Source of the DNA: Sphingobium sp. CR2-8
Lineage (GTDB): Bacteria; Pseudomonadota; Alphaproteobacteria; Sphingomonadales; Sphingomonadaceae
NCBI RefSeq assembly: GCF_035818615.1
Contig: NZ_JAYKZY010000002.1
Coordinates: 374,501-438,500, forward strand
Direction: 5' to 3'
Length of the DNA stretch: 64,000 nucleotides
The notes beneath the pieces are model-generated. The model did no database searches. It was not told the DNA's origin and was given only the letters and a program-made list of their open reading frames with translations. Every line of letters starts with the position of its first letter. Position 1 is the first letter of the stretch. The position numbers were made by a program, and so were the translations under genes. Shown one piece after another: positions 28,377-37,329 of this stretch.

Positions 28377-30677
28377 ATGCGCATCACCACCGCTCTGCTG
28401 ATGGCGTCGACCGCCGTCATTTCCGTGCCCGCCTTCGCGCAGGCCGGCGCGCCCGCCGACGCCGCAGTTGACAGCGGCGCGGAGATCATCGTTTTCGGCC
28501 GGGGCGAAACCCGCCAGGTGCAGGAGATTTCGGCCAAGGAAATCCAGACCCTGACGCCTGGCACCAATGCGCTCAAGGCCATCGAAAAGCTGCCCAGCGT
28601 CAATTTCCAGTCGTCCGATCCGTTTGGCAATTATGAATGGTCGCAGCGCGTCACCATCCGCAGCTTCAACCAGAACCAGCTTGGCTTCACCTTCGACGGC
28701 ATTCCGCTGGGTGATATGAGCTATGGCAATCATAATGGCCTGCACATCACCCGCGCCGTCAGCAGCGAGAATATCGGCAGCGTGCGGGTGTCGCAGGGCG
28801 CTGGGTCGCTCGGCACGCAGGCGACCGGCAATCTGGGCGGCACGGTCGAAACCTTTTCGATGGACCCGGCGGAAGCGCTCGGCGTGGACGCCAATCTGAC
28901 GTACGGCAGCAATGATACGTTGCGCGCATTCGGCCGTTTCAACATGGGCAGTCCGGATGGCATTCGCGGCTACATATCGTACGGGTACGGTTCCACCGAC
29001 AAGTGGAAGGGGCAGGGCGTGCAGGACCAGCATATGGGCAACGCCAAGGTCGTGATCCCGGTCGGCGACGCGAAGATCGATGGCTGGCTCAGCTATTCGG
29101 ATCGCCGCGAACAGGATTATCAGGACATGTCGATGGGCATGATCCGTCGCCTGGGCTGGAAATGGGACAACACCTATCCCGACTATGCTCGCGCGATCGA
29201 CTATGCCAGCCGCCTGAACGATGTCGACCGCGTCAGCAACAGCGGCGGCTCGCCCTTTCCGGATGGCCGTTTCGACTATAGTGGCGCGCCGGTTGCTGGT
29301 GGACAGGTCTATCCCGGCAATGTGACCAGCGCCGACGACGCCTATTATGATGCCGCCGGCCTGCGCAAGGACTGGCTGGGCGCGGTCGGTCTCACCACGC
29401 CGCTGGGTGAGCAGGCGAGCTTCAAGATCAAGGGCTATTATCACAATAATAGCGGCATGGGTCTGTGGGCGACCCCCTACACCGCCAGCCCCAATGGCGT
29501 GCCGATCTCCGTGCGCACGACGGAGTATGACATGGACCGGATCGGCGTGTTCGGCAGCGTCGACTATATATTGGGTATCCAGAATTTCAGCGTCGGCGCC
29601 TGGTATGAAAACAACAAATTCCATCAGGCGCGCCGCTTCTACGCCTTGGCCAGCCGCACCGATCCGGGCCTGTCCTTCCGCGACTATCCCAAAAATCCCT
29701 TCGCCACCCAGTGGGAGTTCGACTTCACCACCGACACGATCCAATATCATGTGCAGGACAAGATCGACCTGGGCATGGTGACGATCAACCTCGGCTGGAA
29801 GGGATTCAGCGTCAAGAACAAGGCCGAAGCGATCGTCGCCTCCACCTTCCCGCAGGGCAAGATCAAGGCGGAGGACTGGTTCCAGCCCCATGCCGGTTTC
29901 GCGGTCGAATTCAGCCCTGAAGCGGAAATTTTCGGCGGCTTCACCCAGGTGACGCGTGCCTTCGCCAGCGCCACCACCACCGGGCCTTTCTCGACCAACC
30001 AGGCGGGCTTCAACGCCATCAGGAACGATCTGAAGCCTGAATCGTCGGACACCTACGAACTGGGCCTGCGCTATCACAACCCGATCTTCAACGGCACGCT
30101 GGGCGCCTATCTGGTCAACTTCAAGAACCGCCTGCTGTCGGTCCAGGTGGGCAGTCCGATCCAGGGTCTGGCGTCGGCATTGCAAAATGTCGGCGGCGTC
30201 CGCGCGATCGGCGTCGAAGCGGCGGGCGACCTGAAGCTGGGCAGCGGCTTTGGTCTTTATGCCAGCTACAGCTACACCGACGCGACCTATCGCGACGATG
30301 TGCTCAACAGCTCGGACGGCTCGCTGGTCGCCGCGATCAAGGACAAGATGGTGGTCGACAGCCCCAAGCATATGGCGCGGGGCGAACTCAACTATGACGA
30401 CGGCCAACGCTTCTTCCGCGTCGGCGCCAACTATATGTCGCGCCGCTTCTACAGCTATACCAATGATGCGTCGGTCCCTGAGCGGGTGATCGTCGATGCC
30501 TCGCTTGGCTATCGCTTCACCGACAAGATCGAAATCCAGATGAACGTCACCAACCTGTTCGACAAGAAATATGTCAGCACCATCGGGTCGGGCGGCTTCG
30601 GCAATAGCGGCGACGCGCAGACACTGCTGGTCGGTGCGCCGCAGCAGTTCTTCGCGACGCTGAAGGCTGGCTTCTGA
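28377..30677 (+). CDS. TonB-dependent receptor
   Basis: The 766-residue outer-membrane receptor has a signal peptide (MRITTALLMASTAVISVPAFAQA), then a TonB-box-like EIIVFGRGE, a plug with NALKAIEKLPSVNFQSSDPFGNYEWSQRVTIRSFNQNQLGFTFDGIPLGD and VRVSQGAGSLGTQATGNLGGTVE, and a long barrel ending LLVGAPQQFFATLKAGF. It lies 158 bases after the DUF4198 gene with a G-rich hairpin in the gap, so it may have its own promoter. AAAAGGGGG precedes the ATG. The ligand is unknown; the company suggests a metal complex. Confidence 0.92.
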   Translation: MRITTALLMASTAVISVPAFAQAGAPADAAVDSGAEIIVFGRGETRQVQEISAKEIQTLTPGTNALKAIEKLPSVNFQSSDPFGNYEWSQRVTIRSFNQNQLGFTFDGIPLGDMSYGNHNGLHITRAVSSENIGSVRVSQGAGSLGTQATGNLGGTVETFSMDPAEALGVDANLTYGSNDTLRAFGRFNMGSPDGIRGYISYGYGSTDKWKGQGVQDQHMGNAKVVIPVGDAKIDGWLSYSDRREQDYQDMSMGMIRRLGWKWDNTYPDYARAIDYASRLNDVDRVSNSGGSPFPDGRFDYSGAPVAGGQVYPGNVTSADDAYYDAAGLRKDWLGAVGLTTPLGEQASFKIKGYYHNNSGMGLWATPYTASPNGVPISVRTTEYDMDRIGVFGSVDYILGIQNFSVGAWYENNKFHQARRFYALASRTDPGLSFRDYPKNPFATQWEFDFTTDTIQYHVQDKIDLGMVTINLGWKGFSVKNKAEAIVASTFPQGKIKAEDWFQPHAGFAVEFSPEAEIFGGFTQVTRAFASATTTGPFSTNQAGFNAIRNDLKPESSDTYELGLRYHNPIFNGTLGAYLVNFKNRLLSVQVGSPIQGLASALQNVGGVRAIGVEAAGDLKLGSGFGLYASYSYTDATYRDDVLNSSDGSLVAAIKDKMVVDSPKHMARGELNYDDGQRFFRVGANYMSRRFYSYTNDASVPERVIVDASLGYRFTDKIEIQMNVTNLFDKKYVSTIGSGGFGNSGDAQTLLVGAPQQFFATLKAGF

Positions 30678-30690
30678 AGGGACGACTTGC

Positions 30691-30743
30691 CCTTCGTTTC
30701 GGGCGATGTGGGGACGGCATCCCGACACGCTCGAAACGAATGG
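30691..30743. repeat. Divergent palindrome related to the CGTTCGGTTCGAG family
   Basis: The arms CCTTCGTTTCGGGCG (30691-30705) and the right arm ending CTCGAAACGAATGG (30743) form an imperfect inverted repeat with the GTTTCGAGC core also seen in copy 1. It lies 14 bases after the receptor stop and may act as a terminator. Confidence 0.5.
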
Positions 30744-30856
30744 CGGTCCGTCGTCATAAATTTGCGCCTGAACGGTCATCATCCTGACCGATGACCGTTA
30801 TGCGGCTGCAACAGCGCGGTAAACGGCGCGTCATGCTGGATCGCTAGTGACAAGGC

Positions 30857-31888
30857 ATGACAGCGATCGATTCCCGCCAGATCCGCATTCCCGCCGCCGA
30901 CAAGGCACGGCTGCGCATGCTATTTCTTGCCAAACATGCCTGCGCCGACGGACGCCCTGACCCGCAGGATGGCAACCATGCCGTCTATCATCATGAAATG
31001 CGGTCGACATTGGAAGCGATCGGCCTGAACGTCGCGGTCGCCGACAGCTATGACGCATTGTTTGAACGACCGGATGCCGATTTCGTCGTCACCCTGCTCA
31101 ATAGGGGCGGGTTCCAGAATAGCGAGATGCTGGCGCCGCTGCTGCTCAGTCGCCGCGCCATGCCCTATCTCGGGGCCAGCCCGATCGTGCGGGGCCTGTC
31201 AGACGACAAATATCTCAGCAAGATGATCGCGCGGGCGCGGGGCGTGCCGACCATGGCGGCGCAACTCTTCCGCCGGGGCGGTCTGTTGGAAGCGCCGATC
31301 TTTGCGGCGGATCGGCTGGTGGTGAAGCCCAATGCCTCCTCCGCATCATGGGGCGTGAAGATGGTGGATAGCTGGGCCGACGCGCAGGATCATGCCGCCA
31401 GCCTGTTCGCGCTGGGGCACGACGTGCTGATGGAGCAATGGGCGCCGTTGCTGGACGTCGCGGTGCCGGTGATCGGTGGCAGCGGCGGCCGACCCTGGAT
31501 ATTGCCGCCGATGATGTACGTCCCGGCCGATCCGCATCGCGAACGTAGTTATGAAGAGAAGCGCGGCCTGATCGATGCGGGCGACGACCCGCTGATATTG
31601 GTCGAAGACGCCGATCTGCGCGCGCGGCTGGAAGCGATGACTGCGGCCTTGCTGCCCGAACTCTGGCCGTTCGACTATGGCCGGTTCGAGTTTCGCTACG
31701 ATCCGATGACCGGGCAGGCACTGTTCATGGAGGTGAACCTGTCCTGCAATCTATGGTCGAAGAAGACGATTGCCCGCTCCGCTGCGTCCATCGGCCTGGA
31801 TCATGCGGCGCTGGTCGAAACCATCGTTGGCCATAGCCTGGCCCGCCAGGGGTTGTTGGACGAGGCGATCGTGCAGGTGGCGGCATGA
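30857..31888 (+). CDS. D-Ala-D-Ala ligase-like ATP-grasp enzyme
   Basis: The 343-residue protein resembles Ddl-type ATP-grasp ligases in layout. The N-terminal region has DFVVTLLNRGGFQNSEM and MPYLGASPIVRGLSDDKYLSKMIARARGVPTMAAQLF. The central part has nucleotide-binding VVKPNASSASWGVKMV. The metal-binding end is FEFRYDPMTGQALFMEVNLSCNLWSKKTIARSAASIGLDHAALVETI. It should join a carboxylate to an amine using ATP, but the substrate is not that of cell-wall Ddl by context. It is the first gene of a four-gene coupled operon; its stop overlaps the next start by 4 bases. AAGG lies close to the ATG. Confidence 0.8.
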   Translation: MTAIDSRQIRIPAADKARLRMLFLAKHACADGRPDPQDGNHAVYHHEMRSTLEAIGLNVAVADSYDALFERPDADFVVTLLNRGGFQNSEMLAPLLLSRRAMPYLGASPIVRGLSDDKYLSKMIARARGVPTMAAQLFRRGGLLEAPIFAADRLVVKPNASSASWGVKMVDSWADAQDHAASLFALGHDVLMEQWAPLLDVAVPVIGGSGGRPWILPPMMYVPADPHRERSYEEKRGLIDAGDDPLILVEDADLRARLEAMTAALLPELWPFDYGRFEFRYDPMTGQALFMEVNLSCNLWSKKTIARSAASIGLDHAALVETIVGHSLARQGLLDEAIVQVAA

Positions 31889-32697
31889 GGAGCGGGCGGA
31901 CGACCGCGATCCTGCTCGCCGGGCGACGCGACGGCACAACCGATCCGCTGGCGATGGCGGCTGGCGTCACCCATAAATGCCTGGTCCCGGTCGCTGGTCA
32001 GCCGATGCTGCTCCATGTGATCGACGCGCTGGTGGCCAATCGCCGGATCGGCGAAATCCGGGTGGTGATCGAGGATCCGGCTTTGCTCGCCTATATGCCT
32101 TCGCTCCGTGGCCTGCTGCACAGCGGCCGACTGATCGGCGTGGCGGCGCGGCCCAATCTGGTCGACAGCATAATGGCTGGCGCGGACGGCGCGGCTTTTC
32201 CGCTGCTCATCACCACGGCCGATAATGTGATGCTGACGCCCGATACGGTGGACGAGATGCTGGACGGATGCGCGATCCAGGCGGCGGACGCCGCCGTCGC
32301 CTTTACCCGCCGCGCGTCGGTGCTGGCCGCCCATCCGCAAGGGCAGCGCAAATTCTACAGCTTCGCAGACGACGCCTATTCCAATTGCAACACCTATTGG
32401 CTGCGGGACCGCGCCGCGCTGAAGGCGGCGGAAGCATTTCGTTCCGGTGGCCAGTTCGTCAAACATCCCGGCCGGATTGTCGGGGCCTTCGGTCTTGTCA
32501 ATCTCATCCGCTTTCGCTTCGGCATCGGCACGCTTGATGAGGCCTTCACCCGCTTCTCCCGCCGTTTCCGCCTGACGATCAGCCCGGTGATCCTGACCGA
32601 CGGGGCGGTGGCGATCGATGTCGACAATGACCGGTCGCACGGCATCGCCACGACCTTGCTGGATCAGCGCCTGTCCCTGGCGCAGGCGGCGGAGTAG
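31885..32697 (+). CDS. Nucleotidyltransferase (MobA/CofC-like NTP transferase)
   Basis: The 270-residue protein has a GT-A-like nucleotidyl-transfer fold. It shows TTAILLAGRRDGTTDPLAMAAGVTHKCLVPVAGQPMLLHVIDALVA at residues 6-51, where the usual Gly-rich loop is altered to GRRDGTTDPLA but the Lys (HKCLVPV) is kept. It has TTADNVML (metal Asp) and DVDNDRS near the end. It would activate a sugar phosphate, polyol phosphate or similar acid with an NTP. Both neighbours overlap or adjoin it (ATGA at 31885; 6 bases to the next start), so it works with the two ATP-grasp enzymes. Confidence 0.75.
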   Translation: MRSGRTTAILLAGRRDGTTDPLAMAAGVTHKCLVPVAGQPMLLHVIDALVANRRIGEIRVVIEDPALLAYMPSLRGLLHSGRLIGVAARPNLVDSIMAGADGAAFPLLITTADNVMLTPDTVDEMLDGCAIQAADAAVAFTRRASVLAAHPQGQRKFYSFADDAYSNCNTYWLRDRAALKAAEAFRSGGQFVKHPGRIVGAFGLVNLIRFRFGIGTLDEAFTRFSRRFRLTISPVILTDGAVAIDVDNDRSHGIATTLLDQRLSLAQAAE

Positions 32698-32703
32698 CCG
32701 CCA

Positions 32704-33789
32704 TTGCTCACCCTGCGTGCGCTGCCTGTACGGGGCGAGGGCGACAATGTGCTGTTGCGCACCTATCATGACGGCCTGATGCGGCACTGGACGCCGGCGC
32801 AGCGGCTGGCCGCGCATATGTTGTCCATTCTTGGTCGTGATGGCTGGTCGCGGGCCGAACGCCGCTATCTGGATGATGCCGTGCGAGGGCAGGGTATCAG
32901 CATGCGCGATCGCAAGGGGGTGCATCGGCTGCTGAACCCCGCAGCCTTCCCGCTTGGCGCGAACCCGCTCAAGAACAAGCAACTCTTCGCGCAGGCGGCC
33001 GCCGGATTGCCGCTGCCCGGCGCGTGCAACCTCGACGTGGACGATCTGGACGCCTGGCTCGCCGGACAGGATGCGATCATCGCAAAGCCCAGCTATCGGT
33101 CGAAGGGGCAGGGGGTGGAGCGCTTCGTCCGCGAAGGCGACCTTTGGCGAGACGGTGCGCACGCGCTGACCACCGTCCGGCTCACCACGCATTTACGGCG
33201 CGTGTGGGGGCAGGGCGGGGTCATCCAGACATGCCTGCAGACCCATGGCGCGCTGGCTGACCTGTCGCCGGGCGCGCTGCCCACCTTGCGCATCGTCACC
33301 TGCATGAACGAGCAGGACAAGCCGGAAATTTGCGACATGGCATTGCGCCTGTCCGCCGGAGGACCGCGACCGGTCGATAATTTCAACGCCGGCAATCTGG
33401 TGCTGGCGGTCGATCCGCATGGGCGTTGCGGCGTGGCTTGGCGCAGCGGCGGCAAGCGGCCACCTTCCAGCCACAGCCGCCACCCGACCACCGGCGCGCA
33501 GATCGAAGGCGTCGTGCTGCCCTATATCGCCGCAGCCAGGAGCGTGGCGATCCGGGCGCATGAACGATTTCGGCCGGGTTTCACCGTGATCGGCTGGGAC
33601 ATCGGCCTGACTCCGCAAGGACCGGTGCTGGTCGAAGGCAATTGGAACCCCGGCACCGATATCGTCCAACTGGTCAACGGCCTGGGGGTGGGGGACACGC
33701 GTCTGGGCATCCTCTATCGTCACGCCCTGGACAAGCTGACAGGTGCGGACTGGCGTCAGGCTCGGGTGGTGCAGCGGGACCGGCGATGA
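32704..33789 (+). CDS. Sugar-transfer associated ATP-grasp protein
   Basis: The 361-residue protein matches the ATP-grasp family tied to polysaccharide gene sets (ATPgrasp_ST). It has RRYLDDAVRGQGISMRDRKGVHRLLNP at the start, KNKQLFAQAAAGLPLPG and DAIIAKPSYRSKGQGVERF. The core is LPTLRIVTCMNEQ...DNFNAGNLVLAVDPHGRCG, and the metal-binding end is GFTVIGWDIGLTPQGPVLVEGNWNPGTDIVQ. Such proteins are thought to ligate amino acids or similar groups onto a sugar product. It starts with TTG at 32704, with GGAG about 10 bases upstream. Its end overlaps the glycosyltransferase start by 4 bases. Confidence 0.8.
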   Translation: MLTLRALPVRGEGDNVLLRTYHDGLMRHWTPAQRLAAHMLSILGRDGWSRAERRYLDDAVRGQGISMRDRKGVHRLLNPAAFPLGANPLKNKQLFAQAAAGLPLPGACNLDVDDLDAWLAGQDAIIAKPSYRSKGQGVERFVREGDLWRDGAHALTTVRLTTHLRRVWGQGGVIQTCLQTHGALADLSPGALPTLRIVTCMNEQDKPEICDMALRLSAGGPRPVDNFNAGNLVLAVDPHGRCGVAWRSGGKRPPSSHSRHPTTGAQIEGVVLPYIAAARSVAIRAHERFRPGFTVIGWDIGLTPQGPVLVEGNWNPGTDIVQLVNGLGVGDTRLGILYRHALDKLTGADWRQARVVQRDRR

Positions 33790-34919
33790 AAATCATCCTG
33801 TATGTCCATGCGCTTGCGGCGACCGGCGTCGTACGCAACGTGCGCCTGCTCGCCAGCGATTTTCAGAAACGCGGGCACGCGGTGGAAATCGTCACGGCAT
33901 TGCCGGGCGGCGAAGCTGCGCAAGGCGCCACCCATCATGCGCTGCTACCGCATAAGCATGGATCACGCATGCTGCAAAAATGGCGGGCTATCCCGCGTCT
34001 TCATGCCTATCTGCGGCGAACCCGGCCCGATATCATCCTGTCGGCGGGCAATCATGGCCATCTGACGGTGTTGCTCGGCAGCCGGGCGATGCCGGGGCTG
34101 CGCCGGATCTACCGCATCAGCAACGACCTCATACGCGCCGCGCAAGGGACACCCCGCACCAGGATCGGAACGGTCGGCCGATCCCTGTTCGCGCATTGGC
34201 TGTCGGCAGACGCCGATCATCTGGTGCTGGTATCACCCACATTAGCCACCGACACGCCCGCCCTCGGTCGCGCCTTGCTTGATGGCCGGGCTTCGATCAT
34301 CGAAAATGCGATCGATCCGTCGGTGGCGCGAGCCTGCGCTGTCGGATCGTCCCCCCATGGCTGGTATGACGAAGGCGGACCGATCGTCATCGCCATCGGC
34401 CGCCTGGCGCCGCAAAAGAATTTCGGCACGTTGTTGACGGCCATCGCCCGGTTGCGGCGGGACGGCGTGCCCGCCCGGCTGATCATCCTGGGCAACAGCC
34501 GTGACGGCGCGCGGCAGGCGCTGCGCGATCAGGCCGATGCGCTGGGGATCGGCGACGCGCTTTTGCTGCCCGGCACGGTCGACAATGTCTTCCCGTGGCT
34601 CGCCCACGCCGACGCCTTCATCCTGCCGTCCTGGTGGGAAGGATCGGCCAACGTCCTGCTGGAAGCCATGGCGCTCGACGTGCCGGTGGTCGCGTCCCTC
34701 AGCGCGGGGAATGCCGCGTCGGTGCTGGACCAGGGGCGCTATGGCCTGTTGGTCGATCCGTCGGACCCCGTCGCCATGGCGCAGGCGCTGGCGCAGCAGG
34801 TCGATCCTGGGACCGCTCTTTGCCCCGGCAACAGGATAGAGGCCTATCGGTTGGATTCAATGCTCGATAAGTGGGCGAGGCTCATCGAAACCCTGCCCAA
34901 AAGGCTGATATTGCCGTGA
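33786..34919 (+). CDS. GT4-type glycosyltransferase
   Basis: The 377-residue GT-B enzyme starts MKIILYVHALAATGVVRNVRLLASDFQKRGHAVEIVTALPGG. The donor-binding part shows IVIAIGRLAPQKNFGTLLTAI and the EX7E motif in SWWEGSANVLLEAMALDVPVVAS. It moves an activated sugar onto an acceptor on the cytoplasmic side of the membrane. ATG 33786 overlaps the stop of the ATP-grasp gene (ATGA); the frame is open upstream only as a shadow. It ends the core of the operon, whose product is probably a modified saccharide or glycolipid. Confidence 0.88.
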   Translation: MKIILYVHALAATGVVRNVRLLASDFQKRGHAVEIVTALPGGEAAQGATHHALLPHKHGSRMLQKWRAIPRLHAYLRRTRPDIILSAGNHGHLTVLLGSRAMPGLRRIYRISNDLIRAAQGTPRTRIGTVGRSLFAHWLSADADHLVLVSPTLATDTPALGRALLDGRASIIENAIDPSVARACAVGSSPHGWYDEGGPIVIAIGRLAPQKNFGTLLTAIARLRRDGVPARLIILGNSRDGARQALRDQADALGIGDALLLPGTVDNVFPWLAHADAFILPSWWEGSANVLLEAMALDVPVVASLSAGNAASVLDQGRYGLLVDPSDPVAMAQALAQQVDPGTALCPGNRIEAYRLDSMLDKWARLIETLPKRLILP

Positions 34920-35089
34920 CGGATCGGACTGGTTCAACAGATCACGCATGCGCAACGATAGCCCCACTCTATCCCGTCATGCATGATCGCAAGACCGGCG
35001 AGCGCTGGTTCGTCTTTCCATGGGACGCGCGGGACCCGCAACAGGCGATTGTGGATGAAGCGTCGTCGGTGCCTGACCGGCTGACATAG
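34916..35089 (+). CDS. Possible small protein coupled to the glycosyltransferase
   Basis: The 57-residue frame starts with GTG at 34916, overlapping the glycosyltransferase TGA (GTGA). It reads like protein in its second half (LYPVMHDRKTGERWFVFPWDARDPQQAIVDEAS). No Shine-Dalgarno is clear and no family is recognised. It may be the fifth gene of the operon or chance. Confidence 0.35.
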   Translation: MTDRTGSTDHACATIAPLYPVMHDRKTGERWFVFPWDARDPQQAIVDEASSVPDRLT

Positions 35090-35167
35090 GCGGAAAAGAT
35101 AGGCCTCGACAGATGGCGCGGAACTCGTGCCGTCGCCTCCTGTTGTCTCTCCGAAGGAGAATTCGGG

Positions 35168-35389
35168 ATGCACAAGGAACAGGAAAATGGCGACACCGTA
35201 ACCCATGTTTCGGAGGTCGAAGCGCGCAGCGGATCGCGGACGCGCGTGACGCGCAATATGCTCGTCATCAGCTTGATACTGATCGTCGCCGTTCTGGCGA
35301 TCGCGCTGGGATTCGGCTTCTTCCAGACGGATCAGTCGGGCGCCGATCAGGTGAATGCCGATAACGTGACCCAGCAAAGCGGACGGTGA
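35168..35389 (+). CDS. Small single-pass membrane protein
   Basis: The 73-residue product has a polar N-terminus (HKEQENGDTVTHVSEVEARSGSRTRVTRN), one membrane helix (MLVISLILIVAVLAIALGFGFF, residues 31-52) and a polar tail. AAGGAG lies 8 bases before the ATG, which makes translation likely. It is probably an inner-membrane protein of unknown role and stands between the glycosyltransferase operon and the dehydrogenase gene. Confidence 0.6.
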   Translation: MHKEQENGDTVTHVSEVEARSGSRTRVTRNMLVISLILIVAVLAIALGFGFFQTDQSGADQVNADNVTQQSGR

Positions 35390-35550
35390 GGCCATGGGTC
35401 GATCCACTCTCCTGCTGTTCGCCTGACTGTGAATGGATGGGCACTATCGGTTAAAAGTCGTCATTTGGCAGCGGGACGGCCGTCAAAATCGAAAGTTATG
35501 ACGTGCAGGATAGCGGTAGCGCAGGATTGCCGATCATAAGAGACACCGAA

Positions 35551-36495
35551 ATGGACACCATGATCGCTTTGCAACTGTGCCCCTTGTCCGACCATCTGGA
35601 GGTGCAACTGGCGAGCCGTTGTCATGTGCAGCGGTGGTTCGAAATGGACGATGCGGCGCAGCGCGCATGGCTGGCGGACAAAGCCTCATCGGTCGGGCTG
35701 GTCGTGACGGGGGGACAATTGGGATGCGACAATGACCTCATCGCTGCGCTGCCGTCTCTGCGGCTGATCGCCATCAACGGCGTGGGCTATGACAAGGTCG
35801 ATGTCGCCCTCGCCCAGAGCAGAGGCGTCGATGTCAGTACCACGCCGAATGTCCTGACCGACGATGTCGCCGATCTGGCTGTGGGTCTGGTCATCGGCTT
35901 GCTGCGCGGCCTGCCACGGGCCGACCGCTTCGTGCGCACGGGCGGCTGGACCGACAGGACCTTTCCCTTGGGGCGCAAGGTCAGCGGACGGCGGTTCGGT
36001 ATCGTCGGGCTGGGCCGGATCGGCCAGGCGATCGCGCATCGGCTCAGTGCGTTCGGCGATGTCGCTTATTATGGACGGTCCGCGAAGGACGTACCCTATC
36101 GTTTCGAACCCGAACTGGCGGCCCTGGCGCGCGCAAGCGACATACTGGTCCTGGCCTGTGCGGCGAATGACGCGACCTATAAGCTGATCGATGCCGACAT
36201 CCTCAAGGCATTGGGCGCGGACGGCTATCTGGTGAATGTCGCCCGTGGATCGGTGGTGGATGAGGACGCTCTTATAGCGGCGCTGGACAGCGGCGGGATC
36301 GCAGGCGCGGCGCTCGACGTGTTCGCGGACGAACCCGCCGTCCCTGCGGCGCTGTTGGGCAACGACCGGACGCTCCTGACGCCGCATATCGCCAGCGCTA
36401 CGGTGGAAACCCGGATCGCCATGGCCGACTTGGTGCTCGCCAATGTCGATGCCTTGCTTGCGGGGCGGCGACCGCCGACCGCCCTGGCGCGGTAG
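35551..36495 (+). CDS. D-2-hydroxyacid dehydrogenase (glyoxylate/hydroxypyruvate reductase type)
   Basis: The 314-residue protein has the NAD(P) motif GLGRIG (GRRFGIVGLGRIGQAIAHRL) and the catalytic Arg in NVARGSVVDE. The Glu of FADEPAVP and the His of TPHIAS are also present. It reduces a 2-keto acid such as glyoxylate or hydroxypyruvate with NAD(P)H in the cytoplasm. I chose ATG 35551 because it matches the usual family start; a GTG at 35503 is possible. It is monocistronic. Confidence 0.85.
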   Translation: MDTMIALQLCPLSDHLEVQLASRCHVQRWFEMDDAAQRAWLADKASSVGLVVTGGQLGCDNDLIAALPSLRLIAINGVGYDKVDVALAQSRGVDVSTTPNVLTDDVADLAVGLVIGLLRGLPRADRFVRTGGWTDRTFPLGRKVSGRRFGIVGLGRIGQAIAHRLSAFGDVAYYGRSAKDVPYRFEPELAALARASDILVLACAANDATYKLIDADILKALGADGYLVNVARGSVVDEDALIAALDSGGIAGAALDVFADEPAVPAALLGNDRTLLTPHIASATVETRIAMADLVLANVDALLAGRRPPTALAR

Positions 36496-36675
36496 AGCGG
36501 CAACAGCTGCCACCGTCGCAGCCTTCACCACTGCTGAAAGGTCGGTGACAGCTTCCTTTCCTAGGGCGGCGACGGTTCGGCGTATCGGCGTCGCGCCAGG
36601 ACTTGCTGATCGAGAAGACCGTTCGGCGAGGCGGCGATGCCAGACGTCGCCTGCTTCGGCACGGCGAGAGGATAT

Positions 36676-37329
36676 ATGAACGACATCTGGACCCATATCG
36701 TCGCCGATTTTTCCAATCTCGGCTCCCCGTCCGCGCTGGCCGCCTTTGGTCAGGTCGTGCTGATCGACATCATGCTGGCGGCTGACAATGCGATCGTCGT
36801 CGGCGCGCTGGCCGCCGGGCTGCCGCCTGCGTCGCGGCGCAAGGTGATCGCGATCGGCGTAATCGCGGCTTTGGTACTGCGCATCGCCTTTGCCCTGCTG
36901 GTGACCCAGTTGATGCAGCTGGTCGGTCTCGTCTTTGCGGGCGGTCTGCTGCTGGTGTGGGTTGCGTGGAAGATGTGGCGCGAACTGCGGTCGGGTGGCG
37001 AAGCGGAAGACGCTGCCGATGTTGCGGGCAAGGCCGCACCGCGCAGCTTCGCGCAGGCCGCCTGGGCGGTCGCCATCGCAGACGTCAGCATGAGCCTGGA
37101 CAATGTGCTGGCGGTCGCGGGCGCGGCGCGCGAGCATCCGGGCATATTGGTGATTGGCTTGGTGCTATCGGTCGCGTTAATGGGCGTGGCGGCGAACCTG
37201 CTGGCGCGTGTCATCGAACGCTATCGCGCGATCGCTTATTTCGGGCTGGTCGTGATCCTCTACGTCGCGGGCAAGATGATCTACGAAGGCGCGATCGATC
37301 CGGCGACGGGGCTGATCACGCTTTTCTGA
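36676..37329 (+). CDS. TerC/YjbE family integral membrane protein
   Basis: The 217-residue protein has about seven membrane segments. The family signature appears twice as ADNAIVVGALAAGLP (about 35-49) and ADVSMSLDNVLAVAGAA (about 137-153), in which acidic residues sit inside the membrane. TerC-like proteins are linked to manganese or calcium export and to metalation of exported proteins. ATG 36676 follows AGAGG closely. It is convergent with, and overlaps by 14 bases, the AbrB-family gene. I saw no clear manganese riboswitch upstream. Confidence 0.88.
   Translation: MNDIWTHIVADFSNLGSPSALAAFGQVVLIDIMLAADNAIVVGALAAGLPPASRRKVIAIGVIAALVLRIAFALLVTQLMQLVGLVFAGGLLLVWVAWKMWRELRSGGEAEDAADVAGKAAPRSFAQAAWAVAIADVSMSLDNVLAVAGAAREHPGILVIGLVLSVALMGVAANLLARVIERYRAIAYFGLVVILYVAGKMIYEGAIDPATGLITLF

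Noticed and set aside
36496..36675. Manganese (yybP-ykoY) riboswitch upstream of the TerC-family gene
   Set aside because: The family often has one, but I do not find the conserved motif pair in this 180-base leader.
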